Shown one piece after another: positions 9,579-23,144 of a DNA stretch of 64,000 nucleotides. The stretch's first letter is position 1; the number at the start of each line of letters is the position of its first letter. The notes below the pieces were generated by a model that ran no database searches, was not told the DNA's origin, and saw only the letters and a list, made by a program, of their open reading frames with translations. The stretch is taken from the NCBI GenBank assembly GCA_019155185.1, contig CM032815.1, forward strand, positions 409,001-473,000, given 5' to 3'. The DNA is from Beaufortia kweichowensis (Eukaryota; Chordata; Actinopteri; Cypriniformes; Gastromyzontidae). The position numbers and the translations under genes are program-made.

Positions 9579-12500
9579 TCACTCTTGCTCCGCCTCTTCT
9601 TCCTCTTCATCGCCGTCCCCTTCCTCTCCGTGTTCCTCCGTGGGTTCGAGCGGTTCCTTCTTAATAGTGACCCGGCTGAGGTCGGCCAGAGGTCCTAAGG
9701 GTCTCTGAGGGTCATGGTTCGAGCAGCAGGGCCGGTTGTCTATGACGGACACGGCCAGCTGTCCTCTTTCGTGTTCACGGCAGAACGAGGCGGGGCAGAA
9801 GTGACAGGAGGAGGATGCGCTGCGCTGGCACACGTTGCACTGGTGCCAGGGACATTCCCATCGTCCTGAGGAGCAGAGCACAGACGAAAGAGTTACGCAA
9901 TGTTACATATATGGCAAAAATAGCAAATCCAGCTGATAGAAATATCCAGCCCGTGTCCGTACAGTTCACACAGACCCTACCGATGACACGAGATGTAACC
10001 GCAGGCAGAAAAGCAAAGAAAATTTGACGGTACCGATCTGTGTCGGACAGCACGTACCAGCTGGAGGTTTAGTCAGGTTGAGGCAGAGGAGATGATAAGC
10101 CTTCGGGCATTCCTTTCTGTCACACATAACCAGCTCTCCTCCCTCTCCGCAGCAGTAGCAGAAATACTCGTGGGTCTGTTTGTTGTCCGTCTTCAGTTTA
10201 CGCTTCTTGGGTTTGAGTTTGGCATTGCGCACCTTCTCTTCCCTCTCCAGCACCACAGCACTCTACAGAAGATGAATGAGGTCATTATAAACACAATAAC
10301 AACAGCTTAAGAACACCTCTCCAGTGAATTGTCAATGGTGTTAATGGAAATCGTGTGTAGACAGTGATTCAAGCTTTACCTTGGGCTTGACTCCAAGAAA
10401 ACCACTACAGTTATCGGCCCCGCAGTGGCACGATGTCCTTCCATTACCCAGACAGTCTAAGTTGTAATTGAAGGTCAGCTCTGTGTCTGAGGAAAACAGT
10501 TTTTCATTATTACTCCAATTTGCGTCTATTTTCACAATTTATTTAAGATACAATTAACATATTAAACTAGATTTGAAAGTATACCAGTAAGTATAATTAA
10601 TAATTGAATGTAGATTGTTGATAGATGGTTGCCAGGGTGTTGCTAAAGTGTTCTCATCATGTTTTAGTTTGTTACTGTGTGGTTGCTAGGAAGATGTGTT
10701 GGGTATTAATATTTGTAGGACATTGGACTCTTTAAACAGGGCTTTAGTAAAATATGAAGAGATGGTTCAATATATTGGTAATAAACACATTCTGTATGAA
10801 TATATATTTCCAACTTTTGACTGAAAATGTTACATGCATAACACTGGAATTGTCAAACTGTTAACCAAAGCATAATGCCTCCAAATTGTCTCCTAATATT
10901 TGTAAGTCGCTTTGGATAAAAGCGTCAGCTAAATGCCTAAATGTAAATGTAATGCTTACAAGTATGAGCAATGCTAATAGTCATGCTTTTCTCAGCCAGC
11001 ATCACTAACAACTGGTTAATAGTCGTTCTTACCAGCAGCGATATCACATAATGTGAAGAGCCCTATTCGCACGTCCCCGTTCACGGTCCACTTCTGAGTT
11101 TCACAGTTTGGACTGCAGCTGTGATTCATAAAGCGAGACAAGTTCCCTTTGGGTCCAGCATCTATCACACGGTCCTGAGTAACACAAGAGGTGAACGTTT
11201 AGAACAGCAGAGAGGCCGTGCGATGTCAAACCGAAGAGCGTTACGATGTTCGAAGAGCGAGCGCGAAACGCCAATACCTTAGTGAGGGTCAGCATGTAAA
11301 AGTTGGTCACGTGGTTTTCATTGGCATGTCTTATTCGCTGCTTGCATTCCTCCGAGTCGATCAGTTCGCCGACGTACTCCATTACAAAATCACCCTTCAC
11401 ACAAAAACAAAATATAAAAATGGTTGTCACGGACAAAATGACAGTTTTAAAATACAAAACGAATTTCCCACATATGTCTCGTTCTCACCTTCTTCAGGTC
11501 CTGTTTGGTCTTCAGCCCCCACCCTCGGCCTTCCGTCTTGATGACCTCAGTATCGGGGTACAGGCGTTTGGAAAAGCATTGGTTGTGGCATCGGTCCCCT
11601 GCGGGACAGACCTGCAGGTGACACTCGTACTGCAGCATGCGGTTCAGACACTGCGAGTCCTGGCTGCACGGCCGCTCGTCTGTGGGTTTACAGTTACACC
11701 GGGGGATCTCGGAGAGATCGGCGACGTGCACCTGCACCTTCCCTACGGGCTTGTTGGACTGAGATAACAACCATAAAAGAATGTCACACAAAAGCTGGTA
11801 TGAAATAACATCTTTGTGTATGATGTTGTGTGTCACGCACCTTGATAAGTTTGTATGGTGGGGGTCTGCGAGAGTTGCGCTCCTGTTCGAGCGCCTCCTT
11901 GGTTTCTCGCTGTGCTTTTAGCTCCTGGAATCTTTTGGCCGCCTCTTCAAGAGCTAAAAATTCACAAACCGAAAAACCATTTAGTATCATAAGTAGATTA
12001 ACAGCAGATTCATATTTTGAACCACAAATCAGAAAGACATGCAATTAAAATGAAAACACAAATGTAACCAAATAAGAAAATCGATTCTGATCTCTCACCT
12101 TTCTTAAAAGTCTTGTTGATGCCAACCTGCCCCTCGGCGAAGTTCTTATCGCTCTCGACGTATGGAAAAACTCTGCCCTGGTTAATCCAGTAATAGTCAT
12201 GGGATCCGAAGAAAAAAACGGGAAAGTCACCAATGTCGTGTTTCAGGCTCTGGATGTTTGAGGGAACCAGGCGAGGGTTACAGATCTCAGCAGGCCACCA
12301 CCTACATGAGGGTTTTTAATAGACAAGCATTACATCTATACTTCATTAGAGACAAAAATAAAGATTAGCCATGGATTAAACAGCATGATTATTGGTGATT
12401 TGCAGACAGAAACTTCAAACAGTAGTGTAGTATTTTTATTCCTGGCAAACAGACCGAAAACACTGACGATGGATGACTCATGATGCACTCGGGGGGAATG

Positions 12501-15500
12501 GTTTTTGTGCCAGAAAAGTGAATATTTTGCCATTTAGTTAAAGCAAGTCCAAGAGACCTTATTAGGTGAGCATGTAGAAGTTTTCAGTTGGAAGAGATTC
12601 GCATACAGACGTACCTGTAGTTGCCGAGCTTGACCCAGACTATCTGCTTATAGTGGGGCTTTTTGCCTGATCTGCATTCCCCACACAGCCACGTTCCCTC
12701 GGGCATCTCCATGTTCAAACACTCGGGGTGGAACGAGGCAGGACAGGCCTCGCAACACAACAATCTTCCTCCTTTTTGACAAGCACACACACGTAAACAC
12801 GCATTCAGAGGACTCACAGTATTACCACATGCCTGTTCATTCCCAGTAAAGGTGATACTCCTCAAACCTCGTTCAGAAACATTTTTTGATCGTTTCTTGT
12901 ACAGCTTGAATTTAGAGTTGGACACGGTTTGATGAGTAACATCTTTCAGCAGAACGTCAATGTGCGCTTTGTGTGCCATGTGATTTAAGCAGCCAATAGT
13001 GAATGATCGGAGAGGGGCATCATGGGAAACATGCACGGATTGATCGTTTGCATTAACATCACCTGCAGACACACAGAGTAAGTATTTTGGATGGTGTCGT
13101 TTACAAAAACTTTGTCTGGTGTGTCTGATCGACACAAGACGAGTACTAATGGGCAATAAAATAAAATGTATTATTGCCATCCAAAATATGTTTGGGTTTA
13201 GAAGGTGGGAGGGTATAATTGTGCTCAAGCAAACACAGAAACGTGAAAGAGCGACACAAGCCGAACAATTAATGCTTAAGCCAAAGCGTGTTACGGACTC
13301 AGAATAACAGGATGTGTGTCACATTATATAACTTGGATGAAAGCTGGGAATCAGAATAATACCAGAATAAAATATATTAACATCACCAAAACGTATGCTT
13401 CGATCGAACTGATCTCAAATTGAATTCCAGCGTGTTATTTTAAGCCCACTACTTGCATTAGAAGCAGCGTGATGGCGTAAAATTGCGAGCAATTAAATGA
13501 CCAAAACAAAGCAAATGAAAGTTGCAAAAAGACAGCCGTGAAAGCACACAGACGACAAACTACATATACCAAGAAAACGTGATTTTACCTTTCCCAATAT
13601 TCTTTTTGGTAGCTGACGAAGAAGAAGGAATCATAGGTAATTTCATCAACTCAGCACGATTTGACTCAGTCAGAAGGTAGTGCGACTTAAAGGTATATGA
13701 ACTTAATATGGTGTCAGTATGGTCGTGCACTAAAAGCCCTACACGAGACAAACAGGAAAAGTCATGAGCAATGAAACTACCCATGATTCCAGAAAACACA
13801 CATCAGGAAAAAATGACACACGGTTTAATATTGTAAGTAGTCCTGAAAAGAGAACACACAAACGAGGGAGGAACACTTCAGGGTTGGAATGGGGATATAA
13901 CGTAATGCGTTATTGTAAAAATAACAACAATATCCTGCCTTTTTTATGTGAACACAAAGATCATTGTGATAAACAGCTCCCATATCAACACAGATGATCC
14001 AAATTACTGCAGTCAAAAAAATGACAATTAGTTTTGAGAGATTGATTAGATCTAAAGATTGTGTGTGTTGATACTAAGTGCATTTACATGTGCAAAAAAC
14101 AGGAAAAGATTTTGAAGATTCAATACGATTCACTATTACAACTGTATTACAATATTTTGAACAAAATGGAAAAACTTTTAATTTTCAAAGTTTTCAAAAA
14201 CATTGTTTATTTTATTAAAAAACTGGCAACATTCAAGGTTTAACCAAACATTTTGTATGTAAATGATTAAAAACTGAATATTGGTCTGTCACTAAAAAAA
14301 AAAAAAAAAATATGTTCAAAACAATTGTAAACATACCACCAAATTTACCAGTCTGAGACAATGAAACCATTAACAAGCAAAATCAGGCAAACTGGTTTTT
14401 GCATAAACTGACCTCAAAACATGTACGTAGCCACACATATTTAGCTTATTATTAAAATATCTAAAAACTCATGTAGATGCACTGTAGGGATACACAAATA
14501 TTAAAATATTGTGGTTATTATGGTATCAGCCAGTATTTACTGTAATTGGGTACCATCAATATATATTGTTTTGATATTGTGGATATTATTTATGATTTGA
14601 TTTTAGAGGCAGATAACAACAACGCATTATTCATACTAAATAAAATTCCTCAAAAGAATTACAGACAATTAAATGTTATTAATTAGTAGGAAACAAACAT
14701 GATCTGATGGTTAACAGACACACAGTACATATAAAAGTAAAGGACTGGATGAAAAGAAGATAAGAGGTTGTCCTATCGTTAGAGAGAACATCAGTGACGC
14801 TGACCAGAGAACATTAAAATACTAATACGGTATGAAAGAACTCATCAGTAAATGAAGTATGGGCCACATTAAACGAATAAACTAGTTATCTGAACGTTTA
14901 TAACATCTACAGTTATCAGGCTGAACGTACCTCGAGCGCAGATGAAGCACCAGCCTACGTTCACAGGTGAGGAGAAGTGTCCGTTCTTCCGAGAGCTGGA
15001 GTGGTTGCTACATATGATGATGTGGGGCGTTATCGAAACGCTTCCTGCCGCCACACAGCCGTCTCCTGTGTGATATGCCACCGGGCAGCGGATACATCGC
15101 ATCATGCGACCTGCAGGAGAAAATGGATGATGCATCTAGCGCTGCTGAAGAAACGCATTACACGTTGGACTGACGTGACGAGCGGTCTACCTTTGCTGGC
15201 TTTGTGAAGGTCTCTGTCGAGACAGCACGTGGCGCAGCTGTGCTGCGGGCAGCGGAGGCCTCTCGTGTCGGTGGTGGTGCCGGGGTGTTTGCGGGCGCAG
15301 GTTTCGTGGTAGTAGCGGCCGCAGCCGTTCACAGAACAGCGCTTCGTGTCGGCTTCTGACTCTTTGCAGGAGAAGCAGATGTGGGACCCTGTACAGTGAT
15401 GAAGATCAATTTTTCATCGCAGATTCTTTACATTTTTAAAATTCTGAGCAATAATCAAAGAGAATAATAATGTCAGGAATGTTGTCCCACAACCAACTTT

Positions 15501-18500
15501 GCAAAATCAGGTTCATGATTATCAGGAAATGAGCAGGTGTACCTGTCTTACACTCTTGACACATGAGATCTCCCTCTGTCCCGCTGTTAGATGCCATACA
15601 GTCTGGATGAAAGAGTCTGTTACAGTCTCCCTCACAGCTCAGCAAGGAATCCCCAAATGTTTCACAGACCTAAAAGATCATGAGAAAACAGCTTGATTCA
15701 TTGTATTAAAATGTTTTACGACAATAAGTTTTGATCACCCATATTTATAAATTCCTTACAATTTCTATTCCTTTGACCTAAAATTGTATTTTATAGATAA
15801 AAAAAGCAATATATGATAACCTTGTACATTTATACATACAAACAAATCTGACCAATTTATTGCAAATCATTGTACATTGTATATGCAATACTTCAATCAT
15901 TTCAATATATTGTGCAGCCCTATATCAAAGTAAAACCTAAATATTTTGGCTCTGATGACAGAACTCACATGACAAACTGTGTCCTTCTTTGAAGAACTTC
16001 CTCCCTGACGGGATAGGCTGGAGTCCACCGACTGGGCGTCCGATCCATCGGCATCTACTGTAGCAGGACTGTCTGATCGCTTTCCAAATGCAGTCTGCAT
16101 GAGATGCAAAAGGATGCAAATCAAAAAGTGCTCATTTATCATTTGGTAACTAAAAACTATTTTCATAACTACTAGTGAAAACATTTGCAAAAGCAATTTG
16201 TAACCAAAGTTACTGTCACATCACATGTTATTCACTTTGGTGTATTAACAGGTTACAAGGTTCCCACTCATATGTGCAGTGTGGCAAGTGTCTATTTTTA
16301 CACACACAGATGAATTATTTATAATATAGCTTTATATGAAACAAAACATTAAAGTATTACACAAAACAAAGTATTTAAAGCGCAGTCAGACCTGTGGATC
16401 GTTCAGTCCTCTGGAGTCGGAGTCAGAAGTGTCTCTGTACAGGGAACTGGCCATCTCCACATCTGTAGATGCTCTGCTGCGCTTCTTTAGAGGTTTACAT
16501 GAATCTGAGATCTCACTGGCCCCTGCAGGATTAGAGAAAATCAGCAGTCAAATCCAAAATCCAGCAGAACACAACACAAGTGGTATTTAAAAATGCTTTT
16601 CAAATAAATGGCACCTTTTTGCGACCCTGTTTTGAAATCCATTAGAGGTGCTGTTTCCATCTGCAGAACAACACACAAAGTTCATTTCCTTTTATTTTTA
16701 ACACTAAATAATGTACCAAAAAATACCAGAAAAAATTTGTTTTTGTACCTGTTCTTTCTTCACTTTCTTTTTTGGCACTGGTTCCACACTCTTTTCTGAC
16801 TCGGAGCGGCTCCGCACGCATCTACGCTGCTGTTTTCTTTCTTGAGGTTCTGTTTGCCAACACAATAAACACACATAAGACACACACAACACAGACTCCA
16901 ATCTTCTTGTTGCGGTTGATGCAGCTAGTTACATCATCAATATTTCTTTAACCAGTTTATATTGTTTTTTGGATGATGGTCCAGATCCCATACGTCCATA
17001 AACTGCTATAACTCATCTGTGTGATCTGACCTGTGGATTGCTCTGTTGAAGATTCTCGCTCGGCGCTCTCCTGGTCACTCCAGCCTGCGGGAGACACGGC
17101 CCGTTCCTCTTCACTGGAACATGTCTCTGCCTCGGCCTTATCACTAGAGCCCTGCAACACATTAAAAAACAGTCAAATGTCTGACCTGGTGAAACCATGG
17201 CCTCACTATTCATTTGAAGAGTTACCTCGGGTGACTGAACTTGATCGCAAGGCCTCTCGTCACTCTCCACCTTCTTAGGAATATCCAGCGTTTGCTTGGG
17301 TAGTTGCCAGTCGCATTTGATGATCTCCACGTTGAGCTTTTTCATGGTAATGGAGAGTGGGAGGAGCTTGACGGGCAGCAGCGGTCCTCCAGGGTGTCCT
17401 GACTGGAGGTGGGGAGGGTTCCTCGGGGTCTGGTTCTGGAGGACTGTGCGATTGTTTATTGTGACAGTGGTCCATATCATCCTCTCCCTGATTGGGAGAT
17501 GATTGTTCCTCAAGACTATTGATGCTGCACTGTCTCCGCGGCTGTTGGCGGCGAGGTATCGACTCCTCTTTCGCTCTGGTACTGCCTCTGGAGCGTCTCT
17601 GCTTCCGTTCGGGGCGGGGTTTTCCCATGGCCCTAGGTGAGGTCACAGTGTCGGCAGGAGCACCGGGTTCCTTGTCGATGTAGATGAAGGTGTAGTTCTC
17701 GTTGCGTTCCTCTCGAGACATCAACAGGGCGGCTTCGGCGTGGCCCACGCCCACTTCCCACTGCGCGCGCTCCTTTTGAGACTGGGGCTTCATGAGCTAT
17801 TAATTATGAAAGACATGGAATAAGTATTTACAAACGATCATATAAAGCTAAGTGAAGTTACGGATACCTTTTGTCTTTCTGTTGGGTTGGTTGCCTTCCG
17901 TAGAGTTTCCGCTTGCAATTCATCAAACTGGCTTTCACCCTGGTACACCACTGTTCGTTTCTCATTGATCCAGGCCCTCTCAGGAACACTTCCAAAGAAC
18001 TGCACATGGTATTCCCTAAGACCTATCACGAGATGAACGAAATGCATTTGAAGATCAGACAATTAGACAGTCAGCAGAATGAAAGCATCTGTATTTGTAT
18101 GCACCAGATGGATTACCTCTTGTATTAATACGCGTGTGAACGTTTGATTGAGGGTCTGATGACACCATGCAGGGCCACCAAGGATAAGTTCCAACCTTGG
18201 CCCACACCAAATCGCCAATGTCGTACATTTTACAAGAGCCAGTGCTTGTGATGACCGAAGGAAAGTGCTTTTCAACCTAAAAAAGAATCCAAGACATTAT
18301 GATGTGGAAATTCCCATTAATAAAACAAGAATATGAACAGTAACAACAGCTCACTCTCTGTTCCTTGGGTTCTGCTTTGAGGTTTTTGGAAGTCTGTTCT
18401 TCTCTGGCTGTGACATGACCTTCTCCGAGCTGTGCAGATGTTTGGATCATCCCTGATCTCTCATCCGCATCTTTGCATTGGCCCTCCTGTTCTGGAAAAG

Positions 18501-19314
18501 CCACCTGTCTGCTGCCTCTCTTTTTCCTCTTCTCCTTCTTCTGTTCGTGTCGTCTTCTCGAAGCCTCGCCGGCCTGAACCTCCTGCAGCAGGTCCCCGCA
18601 TAGCGAGGACTCGAATTGCTCCCTGCCGTTCTGATACGTCTTAATGATCTTTATCTTGATCTCAGGTGAGCTAGTCTTTTTGGGAGTGGTGGCGGCTTGC
18701 GTGACGGGGTTGGAAACGGTGCTGTCTTGAGGTGATAAGAGAGGTGGAGACGAGGGCAGGAGCAAGGGAGGAGGGGGCGGTAAGACTTGAGGCATGTGAT
18801 GGGAAGCAGGAGGCGGATGATGGTGGTGAGGTAACAGAGGAGGGTTATGTGGGTGGTGTTGTTGATGGTGGTGTTGGTGAGCATGATGAGGCTGATGGTG
18901 ATGATGGGGATGCGGTGGATGCGAGATGTGGGTCTGAGACTTTTCCTGGACCACCGGCTGTCTTAATACAGTACTCTCGCCAAGCAGCAAACCATGATCC
19001 CCGTAGTTTCTAATGGCTCCATAACCATTGGCAGAGCCGTTGGGGAACTGAGAGTACAAGGCGAATTTAGCCTGTTGCTCATAGGAACCCACACCTGTTG
19101 GGTAACCGTTTGTGATGACTGGGAGGTCTTCAGCAGGGTAAGAAAAGCCTGACTCCAGCGGAGACTCAAAGTTTTGCTGCCCACCGTCATCTCCTGGGTC
19201 ACTGATGGCTTCATAGACATCCTCCTGTCTGATGTTGGCGGAGTCAATAAGCTGAGGGGGTTGCTGAATTGTGTTTCCCATGATCCCTTGCATGAAAGAG
19301 AAGGAGAAATCCAT
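9579..19314 (-). CDS. nsd3: NSD3 histone-lysine methyltransferase/reader, with one apparent frameshift
   Basis: Nuclear H3K36 methyltransferase and PWWP/PHD chromatin reader. Coding exons, minus strand: 19314-18355, 18276-18117, 18022-17868, 17796-17226, 17151-17031, 16849-16749, 16660-16615, 16522-16392, 16094-15969, 15669-15543, 15388-15191, 15110-14931, 13738-13589, 12771-12615, 12301-12099, 11953-11841, 11758-11489, 11394-11278, 11174-11033, 10486-10380, 10262-10058 and 9865-9579. In order: N-terminus MDFSFSFMQGIMGN; a His/Pro-rich insert (about 129-173); the BRD4 ET-binding motif EIKIKIIKT; PWWP1 (YPWWPCM); several PHD fingers; PWWP2 (YRWWPAE); AWS; SET with RFMNHSC and ELTFNYN; post-SET CHCGADNCSGFLG; a final PHD/C5HCH. 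All phases agree except exon 4, 571 nt long where a multiple of three is required. Homology jumps frame near 17,370. Without that base the product would be 1,541 residues (human 1,437). The last exon ends in an acidic tail. letm2 is head-to-head. Confidence 0.93.
10877..10957 (-). repeat. teleost core repeat, copy 2
   Basis: Reverse-oriented copy: 'TTGTCTCCTAATATTTGTAA' then 'GTCGCTTTGGATAAAAGCGT' then 'CAGCTAAATGCCTAAATGTA'. It lies in an nsd3 intron between the exons that encode the NHSC and ELTFNYN parts of SET. Confidence 0.75.
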
Positions 19315-20960
19315 TGTTCTGCTCCAGCATCCTTAAGTTTCCCTTTCTCTTACAGGGCCTGCTTATGTAAAAAAGACAAGGAATATGTTTAAGACATCTG
19401 AAACTTTGTGAAACACTTAACTCCAAGCAAAATTTAATAACCTAACAAATTATAACAAATAATTGTAATAAAATTACAATTCCGGTCAATGTATTTGGCT
19501 GCTTGTGTAACACTGTATTTCTATACTTATGGATAAATTATGGATAAACAAATTTTAAACTTTAGGTTTTCAAGAGATTCTTAGGAGAAACAAATTTTAG
19601 ATCTTTACCCTAAAGAAAATGTATTTCTATTTGCTCTGCATAACCCATCCCACAAAAAGTCTCTATTTGTCAATGGTGAATGCAATATTCAGGTAAATAA
19701 ATAAATATATATATAAAAATTTACATATCAAAAAATTTATATAAGCAAAGCATGTGTGAAAATATTCTTTATATAATTAGGGGATAACTGTCAGATTAAC
19801 TGTCCAAAAAAGAAAACAAGGGGTTTATTCAGATTTATTGTTTTTTGTAAAAATAGATTATTCTAAATAGATTATTAAAATACTCGTTTACAGGTAGATT
19901 TTAGGTAGCAAGTCATTAAATCCCATTCCATAATTCCACAAAACAATAAAAGACAGTTTTTAAATGAAGTAATCCAAAATATTGTTTCACGCCAAAGAAA
20001 CACAGACCTGCAATGACCAGCAGCTGGCTAACATTAGCATGCTAGCATTTTCTTGATAACAAAACAAACCCGATAGAGGCATATCGCATATATGTACACG
20101 TCCGATTTACTCTAGATGTTACAAAAGTCAGGAACGAGCAAAATCGGGTCATTCTGCACTTAAAGATCTTGTTTTTCCATCAATCTGATAAAATGTAAAG
20201 CGGACCCGTGTAATGTCGCTACATAACATGAAAGGCGGCGTTAGCGGATGTGCTAACGTGCTTATATGGGGAACATTAACACATGAACCTTGATGTTTCT
20301 CATATTTGGGAATGTATTAAATACACGTTTTGATGCACAATTGTACGTTTCTTGCAAACTACCTTATGCGGAAACCTTAAAACGCTGAAAAAGTGAATGC
20401 GAACATGCCAACATGGCTGCCAGTGCCCCTTTAAATCAAATTGGCCAGATTGCGTTTCCACCAGCAGCTATCTCGAGGAAATGGTGTGCTGGAAATCATT
20501 CCTTTATTATTATCAACAAAACGCAAACGCATGCAGCGAGCGTCGGGTTTAACGCAATAACATCAAGCATCGAAACAGCGGTAGAAGAAAAGCGTCTGTA
20601 CCTTCAGCGTGTTCCATTCTAAACAAATACACCAAATAAATTGGATTCCTGGTGCAGTTAACATAAACACATGAACACACAAAGACCTATGACTCCACGT
20701 TTCTTAGATCTGATCCGTTGTTTGGGAGAAAACAGGGCTAGATCAGTCGTATGTCGATACCCATGATAGCTTGTGTGGCTGTGAAATCTGGAGAGGCCCC
20801 GTTTTTTTGCGGGATGCTCCTGCAGACCTATAGGGAAATTTGGCTCCCATATATTTTATTATAGCCGTCTCCCTCCCTCTAGCTGTAACAAAAGCCCCCT
20901 CTGCTTAAGGCCTGTGTCTCAGCGCCAAAATAACATCTCCCCCCATTGGTTGTGCTGCGG
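19315..20960 (-). promoter_or_regulatory. nsd3 5'UTR, intron and promoter side
   Basis: An acceptor at 19360-19359 begins the 44-nt 5'UTR part of the first coding exon, so a noncoding first exon lies upstream. AT-rich sequence at 19,400-20,400 is probably intron 1. The block at about 20,780-20,960 is less AT-rich, free of repeats, and carries a minus-strand E2F-type TTTTGGCGC (930-922 within 20,9xx) and an AT-rich TATA-like CTATAATAAAATATA. It is the likely nsd3 promoter, divergent from letm2. The start site is not fixed. Confidence 0.4.
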
Positions 20961-23144
20961 GATGCGAGGGGCATGTTGGGACGCGAGTGTTTTTATTTGA
21001 TTACATCAAAATAAAACCATTAAAGTGAGAGAAATACATGTAGATATCTAAAATCTCCTCCCTTGTTAAAAAATGATCTAAAATACTTCTCAGATGCCCT
21101 TAGTAAAATGAAAAATCCAAAGGCAGTGAAACTATTTAATTTGTTTATATTGTATAATTTGGTGTATTGTTATTATTATTATTATTATTTCTTTTCGTTC
21201 TTGTTTCCTATTTTCGTATTCTTTGTTACTTGAAATATTTTGTTATATATTTTGTCTGGAATTTAATATGGTTCTATTGTGTTCAGCCTTCCATACCAGA
21301 TTTTTTTTGTATACTAATTAATGCCATTTTGTTGTACTCAGATTTTGTATTCAACAAAAAAAATGAGAGAAATATAACAGCATGACGACCAAGTGTAAGA
21401 TGAGACGAATGTGCAAGTTGTGTGTTACATGCGCTGTTTGATATGACGTAACAGTCTGCATTCAACAAATATTGTTTCATTTATTGTATTTGTTTAATTA
21501 TTAGTATTGTCATTTTTGTAAAACATCTTTCAGACAGGAACAAACTGTACAGTATTATTTTTTAACTGTGTACAAATAATTCAATCAAGATGACACATTT
21601 GGATATCACTGTTATTACCCAACGTGTATTTGCTTGATTTGATGATACAAGTGACATGATGCAATAAAAACAAGAGACAAAAGAGCATTTTATTTGAAGA
21701 CAGATAATAGCTAAAGATTAATACAGCTCGTATTTATTCACTTTTTGAATATGTTTAAATTTACAGCAATAACTAAAGGTGAAACAGACGGGGGGATTGT
21801 TTTGGGAACATGCAACAAACTTTGACTAAAATTAATCATCGACACGTATAGAATACATACAAATAGCGCCACCGTCTGCACAAATGCCTCATAACGACCA
21901 TTTAAATCCCCTCTCATTATAACTACAGGGCTCCGCTGCTGTTCCAGGCACGGCAAAACACGTCTGTTGACATGGCAACCGGAAGCCAAGACTGAACTGA
22001 GATCAGCATCGCGTCCTGTGCCATCGTCATCACGGATGAGGTCATGGGAAGTTCCACTGTCCGCCCCGCTCATTTGATTGGCCAGCGTCGGCACTGCACA
22101 GCGCTTGTTTATTGGTGTTCAGCGCTGTCACTCACGCCCCCCTCTCATCGGATGATCCGCCTCTCCTCTGTAGGACGCTCGATCCGGATTTGGGGCATCG
22201 GAGGGACACGGTGCACAAAAGCGCAGTCCATTAATACGGATTTGTTGATGTAAATGCATATTTGGGTTTAATCTTAAAGAGTGACAATCCGTCGTGAATG
22301 GATCGTCTCGAATCGGAAAAGATCTGTTTTTCGCCTCCGAGGAAATTTGAGCCCCAGCTGCAGGAGGAGCGCTGTCGAGCACGAGCACGAGCACGACATC
22401 CGATCTGACACCAGCCAGTGCTTACAGCCTGAAACAACACGACACCACACGGCCTTATTTCGACAGGTTGGTTGTTGTTGTTTTATTATTTTTAGTGCTT
22501 TAAAATGTTAAATATCCCATTTACACCACTTCGGTCGTGTATGTAACTCCACTTGACCGTAAAGCCGCTGTTCGACGCTGGTTTTACATTAACAAGTAAA
22601 ACAAAACATCTAGTTTCTAAAGACTTTCTTTAATGGTAGTCAGTGTGGTTACGATCATGTCCATAAATCATGATCATGAGTTAAAAAGTGTAAAGTTGTG
22701 TGGGCTTTGACATGGTGGTCGTGTTTGCGGCCTTCACTGCCTGTCATTAAACATACAGCTGTTTGTATAATAAATAAGAGACGAATAAACGAATGTGTTT
22801 TGAATACAAAAGAAGTTACACATGAAAGTGTACACTGTCGTTAAAGTTGACATAACTACAAAAATAAAGTCATTTACGGCACCTCGCAACAGATCTGATA
22901 TAGTTAACAATACCGTCCGTCAGATGTATTAAGATGGAAACTTTTGGGTTCAATTTGGATGTATTTTAACGTAAATGTGACCTTTTGTATTCGTGTTTTA
23001 GAAACACATGTCGCGAAGGTAAACATGCGCGTCAGTGTGCAGTGCGTCATTTTACTGCGCACCTCGTTCATGACGTGAACTCGTGTATTATCATAATTAC
23101 ATGTAAATCTCATTTCCTTCACAGGACTTGTTTTTGATGACGTA
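20961..23144 (+). promoter_or_regulatory. letm2 promoter and 5'UTR exons
   Basis: AT-rich spacer (20,961-21,900), then a CpG-containing block at about 22,040-22,470 that reads like a noncoding first exon ending at a donor (CGACAG|GTTGG, about 22,467). The coding exon has 5'UTR from 23,125 after the acceptor TTCACAG. Transcription diverges from nsd3, as for human NSD3 and LETM2. No coding ORF is supported in this 2.2 kb. Confidence 0.45.

Noticed and set aside
9406..9708. Ser/Pro-rich plus-strand ORF over the end of nsd3
   Set aside because: Antisense shadow of the acidic Glu-rich C-terminus of nsd3.
12584..13228. 214-codon minus-strand ORF around an nsd3 PHD exon
   Set aside because: Only the part from 12,771 down to 12,615 is exon. 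The rest is read-through of the upstream intron, and the phase-consistent acceptor is at 12,772.
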